From Streptomyces chryseus (GTDB lineage Bacteria > Actinomycetota > Actinomycetes > Streptomycetales > Streptomycetaceae), in assembly GCF_014650755.1 (NCBI RefSeq), contig NZ_BMVO01000007.1:179266-243265 (forward strand): a stretch of DNA of 64,000 nt. Reading direction: 5' to 3'. Under the pieces are notes generated by a model. The model was not told the DNA's origin. It searched no databases and was given only the letters and a program-made list of their open reading frames with translations. Within the stretch, counting starts at the first letter, position 1, and each line of letters begins with the position of its first letter. The position numbers were made by a program, and so were the translations under genes. Shown here in pieces: positions 35,813 through 44,561 of the stretch.

Positions 35813-37075
35813 TCACGGTGTCGGGTCGGGGAGCGGCGCTTCGAGCCGGACCGGTTCGGCCGGGGTCCGTTCGGCGCGTCGGCGGCGGTACAGCCACCGG
35901 TCGACCAGCAGGAAGCGGCCCGCGAAGACCACCACCATGCTGACCGCCGTCGCGGGGACGGCGGCCAGGCCGCCCCAGGCCATGAACAGCGCCGCCAGGG
36001 GCAGACGCGCGACGAGGTCCGCGTTGCCCACCGCCGCGAAGGTGAGCAGCCGTAGGGATCTGCGGTGGTGGCCCCGTCGCAGGCGGTACAGGAGCGAGTC
36101 GACCAGGAGGAAGTTCCAGAGGAGCCCTGCCTGGTTGGCGATGATCTCGGCGGGGGCGTAGTGCATGCCGCCCGGCCCGTTGAGCAGCCACAGCAGTGCC
36201 AGGTTCGGCACGAACCCGGACAGGCCGATGAGGCCGAAGGCAGCGACCCGCGCCCGGGGGTCGGCCGTGCGCAGGGTGACCAGGTGCCGCAGGAAGCGCA
36301 GGCCCTCCCGTACGGTCGACTTCGACGCGCCGGCGTGCCGCTCCGCGAAGGCGTACGGCACTTCGGCGATGCCGCTCGGCCGGCACCGTACCGCCAGTTC
36401 GAGCAGGATCTTGTAGCCGAGCGGCTGGAGGCCGTCCTCGCCGGTGGCTGCCCGGTCCACCGCCCGGCGTCGGATCGCGAAGAATCCGCTCATGGGGTCG
36501 GTGAGGCCGCGCAGCGCGCGCGGGAAGACGGCCTTCGTGACGCCGGTCGACAGGCCGGACACCAGCTTGCGGTAGCCGCCCGCGAGCCCCGACCGGTCGC
36601 CGCCCGCCGCGTACCGGCTCGCGACGACCAGCTCGGCGCCGGTCGATCTGCCGCGCGCCAGCAGCTCGGGCAGGAGTTCCGGCGGGTGCTGGAGGTCGGC
36701 GTCGATGACGACGATCCAGGGCGCGCTGGAGCGGGCGATGCCCTCGATGACCGCGCCGCCGAGGCCGCCGGCCGGTGTCGCCCTGTGGTGCAGGACGACG
36801 GGGAGCGGGGTCGAGGACGCGGCGTCGGCGATGACCTGGCAGGTGTGGTCGGTGGAGTCGTCGGCGAAGATCACTTCCGCGGTGAGGCCGGCCGAGGCCA
36901 CGGCCGCTCCGAGCCGTCGCAGCAGCTCGCGGATGTTGCCGGCCTCGTTGTAGGTGGGGACCACGACGGAGACGTCGAGGGGTTCGAGCGGCCCGTCGGG
37001 AGATCCGCCGTGAGAGGTGTCGAGGGGCGCGTCGACCTGCAGGTCGAAGGGCAGGTCCAGCGGGTCAGCCGTCAC
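35813..37075 (-). CDS. GT2 glycosyltransferase fused to a GtrA membrane domain
   Basis: 420 residues. Residues ~30-270 are a polyprenol-phosphate-sugar synthase-like GT2 domain: VVVPTYNEAGNI, FADDSTD, DADLQHPPELL and SRYAAGGD. Residues ~280-400 carry four spans of the GtrA family. Such fusions load a hexose onto a lipid carrier and help move it across the membrane. The GTG at 37075 overlaps the stop of the upstream synthase (GTGA), so translation is coupled and inherits its TTA-codon control. Likely supplies lipid-linked sugar to the neighbouring GT39 enzyme. Confidence 0.88.
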   Translation of the reverse strand: MTADPLDLPFDLQVDAPLDTSHGGSPDGPLEPLDVSVVVPTYNEAGNIRELLRRLGAAVASAGLTAEVIFADDSTDHTCQVIADAASSTPLPVVLHHRATPAGGLGGAVIEGIARSSAPWIVVIDADLQHPPELLPELLARGRSTGAELVVASRYAAGGDRSGLAGGYRKLVSGLSTGVTKAVFPRALRGLTDPMSGFFAIRRRAVDRAATGEDGLQPLGYKILLELAVRCRPSGIAEVPYAFAERHAGASKSTVREGLRFLRHLVTLRTADPRARVAAFGLIGLSGFVPNLALLWLLNGPGGMHYAPAEIIANQAGLLWNFLLVDSLLYRLRRGHHRRSLRLLTFAAVGNADLVARLPLAALFMAWGGLAAVPATAVSMVVVFAGRFLLVDRWLYRRRRAERTPAEPVRLEAPLPDPTP

Positions 37076-38325
37076 CGTGCCTCCCGCTGGGGCTCCAGGT
37101 GGGCGCCGATGTGGGAGGTGAGTTCCCAGTCCCTGCGCCCCGTGTACTCGCGCCAGACGGCGCGCAGCGCTGCGGCGGCGAGTACGACGGCGTACACCGG
37201 GCCTCCGATCGTGAGCCGTACGTACTGCCACGGACCGATCCGGAAGCCGTACTCGCGGCCGAAGTCGTGCAGGGCGACGGCCTCGAAGACCATCATCGCG
37301 GCCATCGGGACCATCGGGAGCCAGGCGACGAGCGCGATCGGCAGGGACACGCCGCCGACCCAGGCCAGCAGCAGGCCCAGCGGGATCATGATGCCGGTGG
37401 CGGCCTGGAGGAAGGGCGTGGAGAGGGTGTAGCGGGCGAGGAGGCGCTGGCGCCAGCCCGGGAGCCCGCGCCATTCGCCCTTGCGCAGGACTTGCAGGAA
37501 GCCCTGGTTCCAGCGGGTGCGCTGTTTGTAGAGCGCGAGCAGCGTGTCGGGTGTCTCCTCGCGGGTGACGAGCGCGGCGTGGTACGCGACGACGACCTTG
37601 GCGCCGCGTGAGGACAGCCGTACGCCCAGGTCGCAGTCCTCGGCGAGGCAGTCGCCGTCCCAGCCGCCGGTCTCGCGCAGCAGCGCTGCCCGGACGAAGA
37701 CGGTGTTGCCGCCGAGCGGGATGAAGCCCTTGCGGGCGTGCAGGTGCAGCCGGCTGCGGAACCAGAAGAAGTACTCCAGGCAGTTGCGCAGGCTGTACCA
37801 GCTGGTGTCGTAGTTGACGAGCTGTACGCCGCCCTGCACCACGTCCGCGTCGTCGCGGCGGAAGGCGAAGTCGACGTGGCTGAGCAGCTCGGGGTGGACG
37901 ATGTCCTCCGCGTCGAAGACGCCGACGACGTCGCCCTTGGCGTACGGCAGCGCGGTGTTGAGGGCGCGCGGTTTGTTCTTGGCCTCGTGCTGGTCGACGA
38001 CGGTCTGCACCATGTGCGGGTGCTCGGCGGCCAGTTGGTGTGCGATCGCGGCGGTGCCGGGATCGTCGTGGCCGACGATCAGCACGATCTCGAAGGCGGG
38101 ATGGTCGATCTTCAGCATGTTCTCGACGGTGTGCCGGAGCACCGCCTCCTCGTGCCGGGCAGGGACCAGCAGCGAGAAGGACACGCCGTGGTGCCCGTCG
38201 GGTTCGGCGAAGGCGGTCGCTTCCAGCGTTTCCGGTGTGCGCCAGGCATGGACCATCCACCAGAGCGTGACGCCGGCGGTGGCCATGAGTATGAGCGAGT
38301 CCAATAAAAGGACGGCGGAGACCAC
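37072..38325 (-). CDS. Processive family 2 glycosyltransferase (CslA/BcsA-like)
   Basis: 417 residues. One N-terminal span, a GT-A domain with VPARHEEAVLRHT, FDAEDIVHPELL (DxD-type metal site), LAEDCDLGVRL (catalytic Asp region) and QRTRW (the Q-x-x-RW motif of processive beta-glycan synthases), then ~4 C-terminal spans forming a channel. It should polymerise and extrude a surface polysaccharide such as a beta-glucan or poly-GlcNAc; the sugar is unknown. Codon 7 is TTA (38305-38307), read by the developmental tRNA BldA. The GTG start has a G-rich ribosome site 6 bases upstream. Confidence 0.88.
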   Translation of the reverse strand: MVSAVLLLDSLILMATAGVTLWWMVHAWRTPETLEATAFAEPDGHHGVSFSLLVPARHEEAVLRHTVENMLKIDHPAFEIVLIVGHDDPGTAAIAHQLAAEHPHMVQTVVDQHEAKNKPRALNTALPYAKGDVVGVFDAEDIVHPELLSHVDFAFRRDDADVVQGGVQLVNYDTSWYSLRNCLEYFFWFRSRLHLHARKGFIPLGGNTVFVRAALLRETGGWDGDCLAEDCDLGVRLSSRGAKVVVAYHAALVTREETPDTLLALYKQRTRWNQGFLQVLRKGEWRGLPGWRQRLLARYTLSTPFLQAATGIMIPLGLLLAWVGGVSLPIALVAWLPMVPMAAMMVFEAVALHDFGREYGFRIGPWQYVRLTIGGPVYAVVLAAAALRAVWREYTGRRDWELTSHIGAHLEPQREAR

Positions 38326-38379
38326 GAATTACCCCCCTGGGTCTTCCTCGGTGTTCTGTTATTTCTCTCCCCGCCGGGG

Positions 38380-38409
38380 AAGCTAGCAGGTGATTGTTTC
38401 GCGCGGCAA
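38380..38409 (-). promoter_or_regulatory. Promoter of the processive synthase operon
   Basis: On the minus strand TTGCCG, 18 bases, TAGCTT, a good vegetative-type match about 50 bases before the GTG at 38325. Confidence 0.5.
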
Positions 38410-38464
38410 CGACGCCTGAGCCGCACGCCGCCGCCACAAACGGAATGCAAGATTCTTCTTATGT

Positions 38465-38501
38465 GGCATGCCCGTTGTGTGCCATGCTGCTGCGGCATGC
38501 C
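38465..38501. repeat. GGCATGCC repeat cluster in the divergent promoter
   Basis: Two copies of the 8-base palindrome GGCATGCC (38465-38472, 38494-38501) flank TGCCATGC (38480-38487). Possible regulator binding sites for the GT39/oxidase operon. Confidence 0.4.
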
Positions 38502-38566
38502 CGGGTCCGGGGGGTCGGATCCTGGGAGCTGCAGGCCAGGGGGGCCTTCAGGGTGGGGGGATCTGC

Positions 38567-40189
38567 ATGAGCAACGCTGTGCTGCGCGCCAATACCCGTA
38601 ACGGGCCGGAATTACGCCCGCGTCACGCGCCGTCCACAACTCGGAAAGCTCCGGAACCCCAGGGCGGTTCCACTTTTCTCAAAGATTTCTTGTGGGTGGC
38701 GCCGCTATTGATTCTGATCGTTTCCGTACGTGCGTGGAACATAGGCAATTTCCCGTTCCCCAACGACGACGAAGGCACATACCTGGCGCAGGCCTGGGCG
38801 GTGCGCAACGGCGACCTCGCCCACTACACCTACTGGTACGACCACCCGCCGTTCGGCTGGATACAGCTCGCGGGCCTCGCCTGGCTGCCGACCTGGCTCT
38901 TCCCCGATCTGCCGACGTTCGTCCAGGGCCGCATCGCGATGCTGCCCGTCGTCGCCGCCGGCGCGGTCCTCGTCTTCGTCGTGGGCCGCCGGATCGGCCT
39001 CGGCCGCCCCGCCGCCGCCTTCGCGACGCTGCTGTACGGGCTCTCGCCGCTCGCCGTGACCCTGCACCGGCAGATCTACCTCGACAACTTCGCGGTCGTC
39101 TGGGCGCTGGCGGCCTTCGCGCTCGCCCTGTCCCCGCGCCGCCACCTGTGGCACCACATCGCGGCAGGCAGCGCCTTCGCCCTCGCGATCCTGTCCAAGG
39201 AGACGATCGCGGTCCTGCTGCCCGTCGTCCTGGTGACGCTGTGGCACGGCAGCCATCCGAGGACCCGTAAGTTCTCCTTCGCCGGCTTCGGCTCGGGACT
39301 GGTCCTCACCGCCCTCTTCTATCCGCTGTACGCGACGCTGAAGGGCGAGCTGGTGCCGGGCGCCGGCCACGTCTCGCTCCTCGGCACGCTCAAGTTCCAG
39401 CTCGGCGGGCGCGAGGGCAGCGGCTCCGTCTTCCAGGACGGGACCGACGCCAACACCCTGATCCTGGACTGGTTCTCGCGCGACCCCTACCTGCTGGGGG
39501 CCGGCTGCGCGGCCGCCGTCGTCGGCCTCGCCGTACGCCGTCTGCGGCCCGTCGCCCTCGCCGTCCTGGTGCTGGCCCTGGTCGCGCTGCGCCCCGGCGG
39601 CTACCTGCCGCAGATGTACGTCGCCCAGGTGCTGCCCTTCCTCGCGCTCACCGTGACCGGTCTGGGGTGCGCGCTCATCGCCCTCGTCCCGTCCCGCCAC
39701 CGCGCGATGCGCCCGGCCGCGGTCACCGCCGTCCTCGCCGTCGCCGTCGTGTTCGTGGCCCCGCACTGGTACCGCGAGGACCGGGACACCGTGCGCGGCG
39801 ACGACAACGGCGTCTACCACGCGGCCTCCCGCTGGCTGCGCGAGACGCCGGTCGGCGACCGGGAACGTACCCGCGTGGTGACCGACGGCGTGCTGTGGCT
39901 GGACGCCGTCGAGGCCGGATACCGGCCGGGCACCGGCGCCATCTGGCACTACAAGCTTGACCAGGACCCCGCGGTCGCCAGGACGCTGCCGCGCGGCTGG
40001 AAGGACATCGACTACGTCGTGTCCACGCCCGCCCTGCGCGGCGAACAGCACAATCTGCCCACGCTGCGCGACCTGTTCGAGCACAGCGAGCCGGTCGCGA
40101 GCTTCGGGGAGGGGGACGGCCGGATCGACATCCTCCAGGTCGACCGGGCCGACCGGCGCAACCAGCAGCTCCAGAAGGGGGAGGGATGA
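38567..40189 (+). CDS. GT39-family membrane glycosyltransferase
   Basis: 540 residues. Polytopic GT-C enzyme of the PMT/ArnT type with about 11 spans. The first outside loop carries the catalytic acidic pair in FPNDDEGTYLAQAW, and WYDHPPFGWI follows; the C-terminal ~90 residues form an outside domain. It transfers a sugar from a polyprenyl-phosphate donor. Codon 16 is TTA (38612-38614), implying bldA dependence. The ATG at 38567 follows a G-rich ribosome site at 6 bases. It overlaps the copper oxidase gene by 4 bases (ATGA). Confidence 0.88.
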   Translation: MSNAVLRANTRNGPELRPRHAPSTTRKAPEPQGGSTFLKDFLWVAPLLILIVSVRAWNIGNFPFPNDDEGTYLAQAWAVRNGDLAHYTYWYDHPPFGWIQLAGLAWLPTWLFPDLPTFVQGRIAMLPVVAAGAVLVFVVGRRIGLGRPAAAFATLLYGLSPLAVTLHRQIYLDNFAVVWALAAFALALSPRRHLWHHIAAGSAFALAILSKETIAVLLPVVLVTLWHGSHPRTRKFSFAGFGSGLVLTALFYPLYATLKGELVPGAGHVSLLGTLKFQLGGREGSGSVFQDGTDANTLILDWFSRDPYLLGAGCAAAVVGLAVRRLRPVALAVLVLALVALRPGGYLPQMYVAQVLPFLALTVTGLGCALIALVPSRHRAMRPAAVTAVLAVAVVFVAPHWYREDRDTVRGDDNGVYHAASRWLRETPVGDRERTRVVTDGVLWLDAVEAGYRPGTGAIWHYKLDQDPAVARTLPRGWKDIDYVVSTPALRGEQHNLPTLRDLFEHSEPVASFGEGDGRIDILQVDRADRRNQQLQKGEG

Positions 40190-42654
40190 CCCCGCACCAC
40201 TCGTACCGAAGGAACGCAGGAAGACCCGGGCGCGGCAGGAAGCGCCTGTTCCTCACGGCGTTCGCCCTGCTCGCCGCGGGCTTCGGGCTGGCGCCGCTCG
40301 ACGCCACGCCCGCCAGCGCCGCGCCGAACCTGATAGCCAATCCCGGCCTGGAAACGCTCGACGCGCAGGGCGAGTTCCCCGAGTGCTTCGAGAAGTCCGG
40401 GTGGGGCGACAACGACTACACGTACACGGTGACGGACGACGCGCACTCCGGGGCCCGCGCCCTGCGTGTCGACCTCACCCGCCGCGCCGACGGCGACCGC
40501 AAGGCGATGATGCTGGAGAACGCGTGCGCGCCCCAGGTCACCGAGGGCCATCAGTACGACCTGTCCCTCTGGTACAAGTCCACGTCGCCCGATGTGGCCA
40601 TGACGCTCTTCCGGCACGACAAGACGGCCGGCTGGGTCTTCTGGGCCGACCTCAACACCCTGCCGCAGAGCGCGGCGTACGCCCGCACGGAGGTCCGTAC
40701 ACCGGTCATTCCCCCCAACACCGACCAGATCACCTGGGGCGCGGCGCTCTACGGGGTCGGTTCGCTCACCACGGACGACTACGCGATGGTCGACGCGACC
40801 GTCGTGCCCGAGCCGCCCGCCGACCCGTGCGAGGGCAAGGGCCCGGAGTGCAAGGGCCAGTGGACCGTGCAGAGCGCGCAGTCGCCGGTGCGCGCCATCC
40901 ATTCCGTACTGCTGCACACGGGAAAGGTCCTGCTGATCGCCGGCTCGGGCAACGACCGTGACGCCTTCGCCGCCGGGACCTTCAAGTCGTCCGTCTTCGA
41001 CCCCGTGACCGGCAGGTACACGAACATCCCGACGCCCTCGGACTTCTTCTGCGCCGGACACGTCCAACTGCCGGACGGGCGGGTGCTCGTGGTGGGCGGC
41101 AACAAGGACTACGCGTCGGCGGACGGAACGGTCGGCTACAAGGGGCTGAGGACCAGTTACGTCTTCGATCCCAAGCTCAACAAGTACCTCAAGGTCAACG
41201 ACATGCTGGCCGGCCACTGGTACCCGTCGGCGACCGCGCTGGGCAACGGCGACGTCCTGTCGCTCGGCGGTCTCGGCGAGGACGCGGCCGGGACGGTCGT
41301 CAACGAGCACTTCAGTTACGCCCAGAACAAGTGGCTCCCGATGGGGGAGGCCAAGCAGGCCTGGTCGTTCTGGGGCCTCTACCCGGCGATGATCCTCCTC
41401 CAGGACGGGCGCCTCTTCTACAGCGGCAGCCACACCTTCGGCGTCGGCCTGCCCGGTACCGGAGCCTCGGTCTACGACTACGAGAAGGGCACCATCACCG
41501 ACGTACCCGGGCTGAGGAAGAAGGACGAGCGCGACCAGTCGGCGTCGCTGCTGCTGCCCCCCGCCCAGGACCAGAAGGTGCTCACGGCCGGCGGCGGCAA
41601 CCACACCGTCTCGCCCGACGCGCACCGGCTCGTGGACCTGATCGATCTGAAGGCCGCCTCCCCGGAGTACGTCCCCGGGCCCGACCTGCCGCAGGGCAGG
41701 TACAAGGACGGCACCTTCCAGAAGGGGGCCGAGGGCAAGGTCTACCTGTCGGCGGTGATCCTGCCGGACGGCAAGGTCCTGGAGACGGGCGGCGCGCTGC
41801 ACACGTACCGCGAGGACCCGGTCTTCGGGGCGTCGATGTACGACCCGGCGACCAACACGTTCCAGCCGGGACTGGCCGCCGACCCGGTGCCGCGTACGTA
41901 CCACTCGTCGTCCACGCTGCTGCCGGACGGCCGGGTGCTGAGCGTCGGGGACAACCCAGGCGACGGGTCGTTCGAGCAACGGGTGTCGATCTACAAGCCG
42001 CCGTACTTCTTCAAGGGCGCCCGCCCGAAGATCATGTCGGTGGCCTCGCAGAACTGGGCGTACGGCTCGGCGCAGCGCATCACGGTCGACCGGCCGGTGG
42101 TCAAGGCGTCGCTGATCCGTCCGGCCGCCGTCACCCACTCGTCCGACCCGAACCAGCGCCTCGTCGACCTGCCGATGACGGTCAACGGCAGCACCATCGA
42201 CCTCAGCCTCACCAGCAACCCCAACCTGGCGCCGCCCGGCTGGTACATGCTGTCGGTCGTCGACGCGAAGGGCGTGCCGTCGGTGTCGAAGTGGGTGCGG
42301 ATCGGCCCGCAGGGACAGGTGGCGGCGCAGCGCGTGCAGAGTTACGCCGACGAGCTGGCCGCGGCGCCGAGGACACCGGGGCGCGCGGGCCACGGGGACA
42401 GCGGGGGCCACGGGAAGAAGGGGGCGAAGGCGGGCGTGGAGCTGCCGGAGGGGTACGACGGCTGTGATCACGCGTACGGCGAGGTCAGCACGTGCGTGCC
42501 GTGGAAGTTTCCGGCGAAGGTGCCGGCGGCCGACCGGTGCGCGTGGCTGAAGGCCAAGGGGTACGGCGGGCTGGACGTGCGGCGCGACCGGCACGGCCTG
42601 GACCGGAACAAGGACGGCAGGGCCTGCGGGAAGGGGGACTTCCGCAAGCGGTGA
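40186..42654 (+). CDS. Secreted GlxA-like copper radical oxidase with carbohydrate-binding and Excalibur domains
   Basis: 822 residues. Signal peptide to ~46 (ASAAP); a carbohydrate-binding-like beta domain (~48-208); a seven-bladed kelch oxidase core (~225-600); a DUF1929 domain (~610-708); and a C-terminal Excalibur calcium motif (DRNKDGRACG). All active-site residues of galactose/glyoxal oxidases are present: Cys289 and Tyr346 (thioether cofactor), Tyr572 and His573 (RTYHSSS), and His651 (VTHSSDP). It should oxidise an alcohol or aldehyde on a surface glycan, giving hydrogen peroxide. Coupled to the GT39 gene by an ATGA overlap. Analogous to GlxA beside CslA, but with extra binding domains. 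Confidence 0.9.
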   Translation: MTPHHSYRRNAGRPGRGRKRLFLTAFALLAAGFGLAPLDATPASAAPNLIANPGLETLDAQGEFPECFEKSGWGDNDYTYTVTDDAHSGARALRVDLTRRADGDRKAMMLENACAPQVTEGHQYDLSLWYKSTSPDVAMTLFRHDKTAGWVFWADLNTLPQSAAYARTEVRTPVIPPNTDQITWGAALYGVGSLTTDDYAMVDATVVPEPPADPCEGKGPECKGQWTVQSAQSPVRAIHSVLLHTGKVLLIAGSGNDRDAFAAGTFKSSVFDPVTGRYTNIPTPSDFFCAGHVQLPDGRVLVVGGNKDYASADGTVGYKGLRTSYVFDPKLNKYLKVNDMLAGHWYPSATALGNGDVLSLGGLGEDAAGTVVNEHFSYAQNKWLPMGEAKQAWSFWGLYPAMILLQDGRLFYSGSHTFGVGLPGTGASVYDYEKGTITDVPGLRKKDERDQSASLLLPPAQDQKVLTAGGGNHTVSPDAHRLVDLIDLKAASPEYVPGPDLPQGRYKDGTFQKGAEGKVYLSAVILPDGKVLETGGALHTYREDPVFGASMYDPATNTFQPGLAADPVPRTYHSSSTLLPDGRVLSVGDNPGDGSFEQRVSIYKPPYFFKGARPKIMSVASQNWAYGSAQRITVDRPVVKASLIRPAAVTHSSDPNQRLVDLPMTVNGSTIDLSLTSNPNLAPPGWYMLSVVDAKGVPSVSKWVRIGPQGQVAAQRVQSYADELAAAPRTPGRAGHGDSGGHGKKGAKAGVELPEGYDGCDHAYGEVSTCVPWKFPAKVPAADRCAWLKAKGYGGLDVRRDRHGLDRNKDGRACGKGDFRKR

Positions 42655-42660
42655 GCCGAG

Positions 42661-42700
42661 CGGCTGGGCCGGCCGGCCGGGGGGCCGGCCGGCCCAGCCG
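42661..42700 (+). terminator. Strong terminator after the copper oxidase gene
   Basis: Perfect 16-base arms with an 8-base loop start 6 bases after the stop codon. Confidence 0.85.
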
Positions 42701-42784
42701 GGTCGGTCTTCCGGCGGCTCTGCTCCCGGGCGGCGGCCCTGGCTCCGGTGAGGGGCCGGGCCGCCGCCGGTTCGTTCGCGGGTG

Positions 42785-43420
42785 TCACAGCCGGAAGCCG
42801 TGGTCGAGGGTGTCGAGCGTGCGGTCGACGAGGGCGATCAGGTCGTCCTGCCGGCCGCGCTCGGCCCAGTACACGGTCGTCTCCATCAGGGCGGCGACGA
42901 ACCCCATCGAGACGACCCGTACGTCGAGGTCGTCCGCCCGCCTTCCGGTCCGCTCGGCCACGACCTCGCACAGCATGCGGCCGGTCACGGAGATGCTCTC
43001 CATCATGCGGGCGCGTACGGCGGGCACCTCGGTCAGCAGCCGCGAACGCGTCAGCATCTCCTCGGGCTCGTGGGTCAGCGAGTGCCGCAGGGCCTGGGTG
43101 ACGACGACGCGCAGGGATTCGACGAGCGGCTCGTCGGCGGGGCGGGCACGCAGGGCCGACTCCATCAGGGAGTCGTACTCGTCGGTGATGACGATGTCTT
43201 CCTTGGCCGGGAAGTAGCGGAAGACGGTCGAGGGCGACACCTCGGCGGCCTCGGCGATCTGCTCGACGGTGGTGGCCTCGTACCCCTGCTCGGCGATGAG
43301 CCGGTAGGTCGCGGTGCGGATCGCGATCCGCGTCTTGAGCTTCTTGCGCTCGCGCAGGCCCGGGCGGGGCGGTGCGGTGTCGGCGAGCGGGTGGGGGGTG
43401 TCGGCGGCCATGACCGCCAT
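42785..43420 (-). CDS. TetR family regulator
   Basis: 211 residues. The DNA-binding domain (~25-80) has AIRTATYRLIAEQGYEATTVEQIAEAAEVSPSTVFRYFPAKEDIV; the C-terminal ligand domain has no informative motif but resembles the MftR/acyl-CoA type group. Start could be 43420 or the ATG at 43411; neither has a convincing ribosome site. The neighbours are the copper oxidase (convergent) and a small membrane gene (divergent). A TetR-type palindrome about 1.1 kb away at 44544 could be its target, but this is a guess. Confidence 0.85.
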   Translation of the reverse strand: MAVMAADTPHPLADTAPPRPGLRERKKLKTRIAIRTATYRLIAEQGYEATTVEQIAEAAEVSPSTVFRYFPAKEDIVITDEYDSLMESALRARPADEPLVESLRVVVTQALRHSLTHEPEEMLTRSRLLTEVPAVRARMMESISVTGRMLCEVVAERTGRRADDLDVRVVSMGFVAALMETTVYWAERGRQDDLIALVDRTLDTLDHGFRL

Positions 43421-43607
43421 TGTCGGGCATCGGCTCTCGCAGGCCGCCCGCCGTTCCTCCGTCGTTCTCCCGGGGGCCTGCTCGGCCGGGCTCCCGCGGC
43501 GGGCCCGGAGGACTGTCAGTGGGGCATGTCACGATGTGTGTGGGGTAAATGAACAGTCCGTGAAAGCGGACTGGTGTGCGGAGATACGCGCGAAAGGGGG
43601 AGCGGGG

Positions 43608-43922
43608 ATGCGGGGAGTCATCAACGGGTCGGCCGTCGTCGCGGCGGCGCTGTGTGTCGTGGGGTTCCTGGTCGGCGGCGGGGCGGCCGTGCTCGGGGTG
43701 GTGCTGGTCGCGGTCGCCGCGGTGGCGTGGCAGGTGGCCGCGGCGTCGAGGCCGCGGCCGTCGCGGGCGGTACGGGTGGTGCGGGTGGTGCGGGTGCGGC
43801 CACCGGACGGGCGTCGGCCGTCAGGCCGAATAGGCCACCAGCGAGATCCCCACGTAGTGCGCGACGAACGCGGCCAGGGTCAGCGAGTGGAAGACCTCGT
43901 GGAACCCGAACCACCGCGGTGA
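43608..43922 (+). CDS. Small membrane protein (hypothetical)
   Basis: 104 residues. GGGGGAG sits 5 bases before the ATG. Residues 5-48 form two hydrophobic spans, followed by an Arg/Val repeat (RVVRVVRVRP) encoded by short GC-rich repeats and a charged tail. The last ~100 bases overlap the antisense of the haemolysin III-like gene, so the tail may be non-native (lost stop codon). No function recognised. Confidence 0.45.
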   Translation: MRGVINGSAVVAAALCVVGFLVGGGAAVLGVVLVAVAAVAWQVAAASRPRPSRAVRVVRVVRVRPPDGRRPSGRIGHQRDPHVVRDERGQGQRVEDLVEPEPPR

Positions 43923-44540
43923 CGGGTTGGGGCGCTTGAGGCCGTAGATCACGCCGCCCGCGCTGTACAGCAGCCCGCCGACGATCACCAGGACCAGGAC
44001 GGCGATGCCGCCCGCGCGCATGAAGTCGGGGAGGAAGAAGACCGCCGCCCAGCCCATCGCGATGTAGCAGGGGGTGTAGAGCCAGCGCGGGGCGCCGACC
44101 CAGAAGACCCGGAAGGCGATACCGGCGAGGGCCGCCGCCCAGACCGCCCACAGCAGGGTGCGGCCGGTGGAGTCGGGGAGCAGCAGCACGGTGAGGGGGG
44201 TGTAGGTGCCCGCGATGATCAGGAAGATGTTGGCGTGGTCGAGCCTGCGCAGCACGGCCTCGCCGCGCGGCCCCCAGGTGCCGCGGTGGTAGACCGCGCT
44301 GACGCCGAACAGGAGGCACGCGGTCGCGATGTAGATCGCGCAGGCCACCCGGGCGCGGGTGGAGTCCGCGAGGGCGATGAGCGTCAGACCGGCCACGACC
44401 ACGGCGGGGAACATACCGGCGTGCAGCCAGCCCCGCAGCTTCGGTTTGACGGGGGTGGGGAGGTCGATCTCGACGGGGCCGTGCCCGGGGTCGTCGGGGT
44501 TCGTGCGGTGATCGGACTGGGCGGACGTCATGAGCGACAT
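43821..44540 (-). CDS. Haemolysin III / YqfA-type membrane protein
   Basis: 239 residues, seven predicted spans. Conserved HlyIII/PAQR features: VSAVYHRGTW, RRLDHANIFLIIAGTYTPL and the closing HEVFHSLTLAAFVAHYVG, whose His/Asp residues form a presumed zinc site. The family is named for Bacillus haemolysin III, but most members are not toxins; some act as membrane hydrolases or affect membrane fluidity. Start at 44540 or 44531; the first is nearer AGGT. A 7-4-7 inverted repeat lies right at the 5' end. Confidence 0.88.
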   Translation of the reverse strand: MSLMTSAQSDHRTNPDDPGHGPVEIDLPTPVKPKLRGWLHAGMFPAVVVAGLTLIALADSTRARVACAIYIATACLLFGVSAVYHRGTWGPRGEAVLRRLDHANIFLIIAGTYTPLTVLLLPDSTGRTLLWAVWAAALAGIAFRVFWVGAPRWLYTPCYIAMGWAAVFFLPDFMRAGGIAVLVLVIVGGLLYSAGGVIYGLKRPNPSPRWFGFHEVFHSLTLAAFVAHYVGISLVAYSA

Positions 44541-44543
44541 GCT

Positions 44544-44561
44544 ACCTACGCGACCGTAGGT
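44544..44561. promoter_or_regulatory. TetR-type operator at the haemolysin III-like gene
   Basis: ACCTACG, 4 bases, CGTAGGT, four bases upstream of the start at 44540. A further AGGTAGG half-site follows at about 44569. It would block transcription or early elongation of the gene. Confidence 0.5.

Noticed and set aside
43820..44540. Haemolysin III-like protein as a toxin
   Set aside because: The family is a broad membrane protein group; no toxin context is present.
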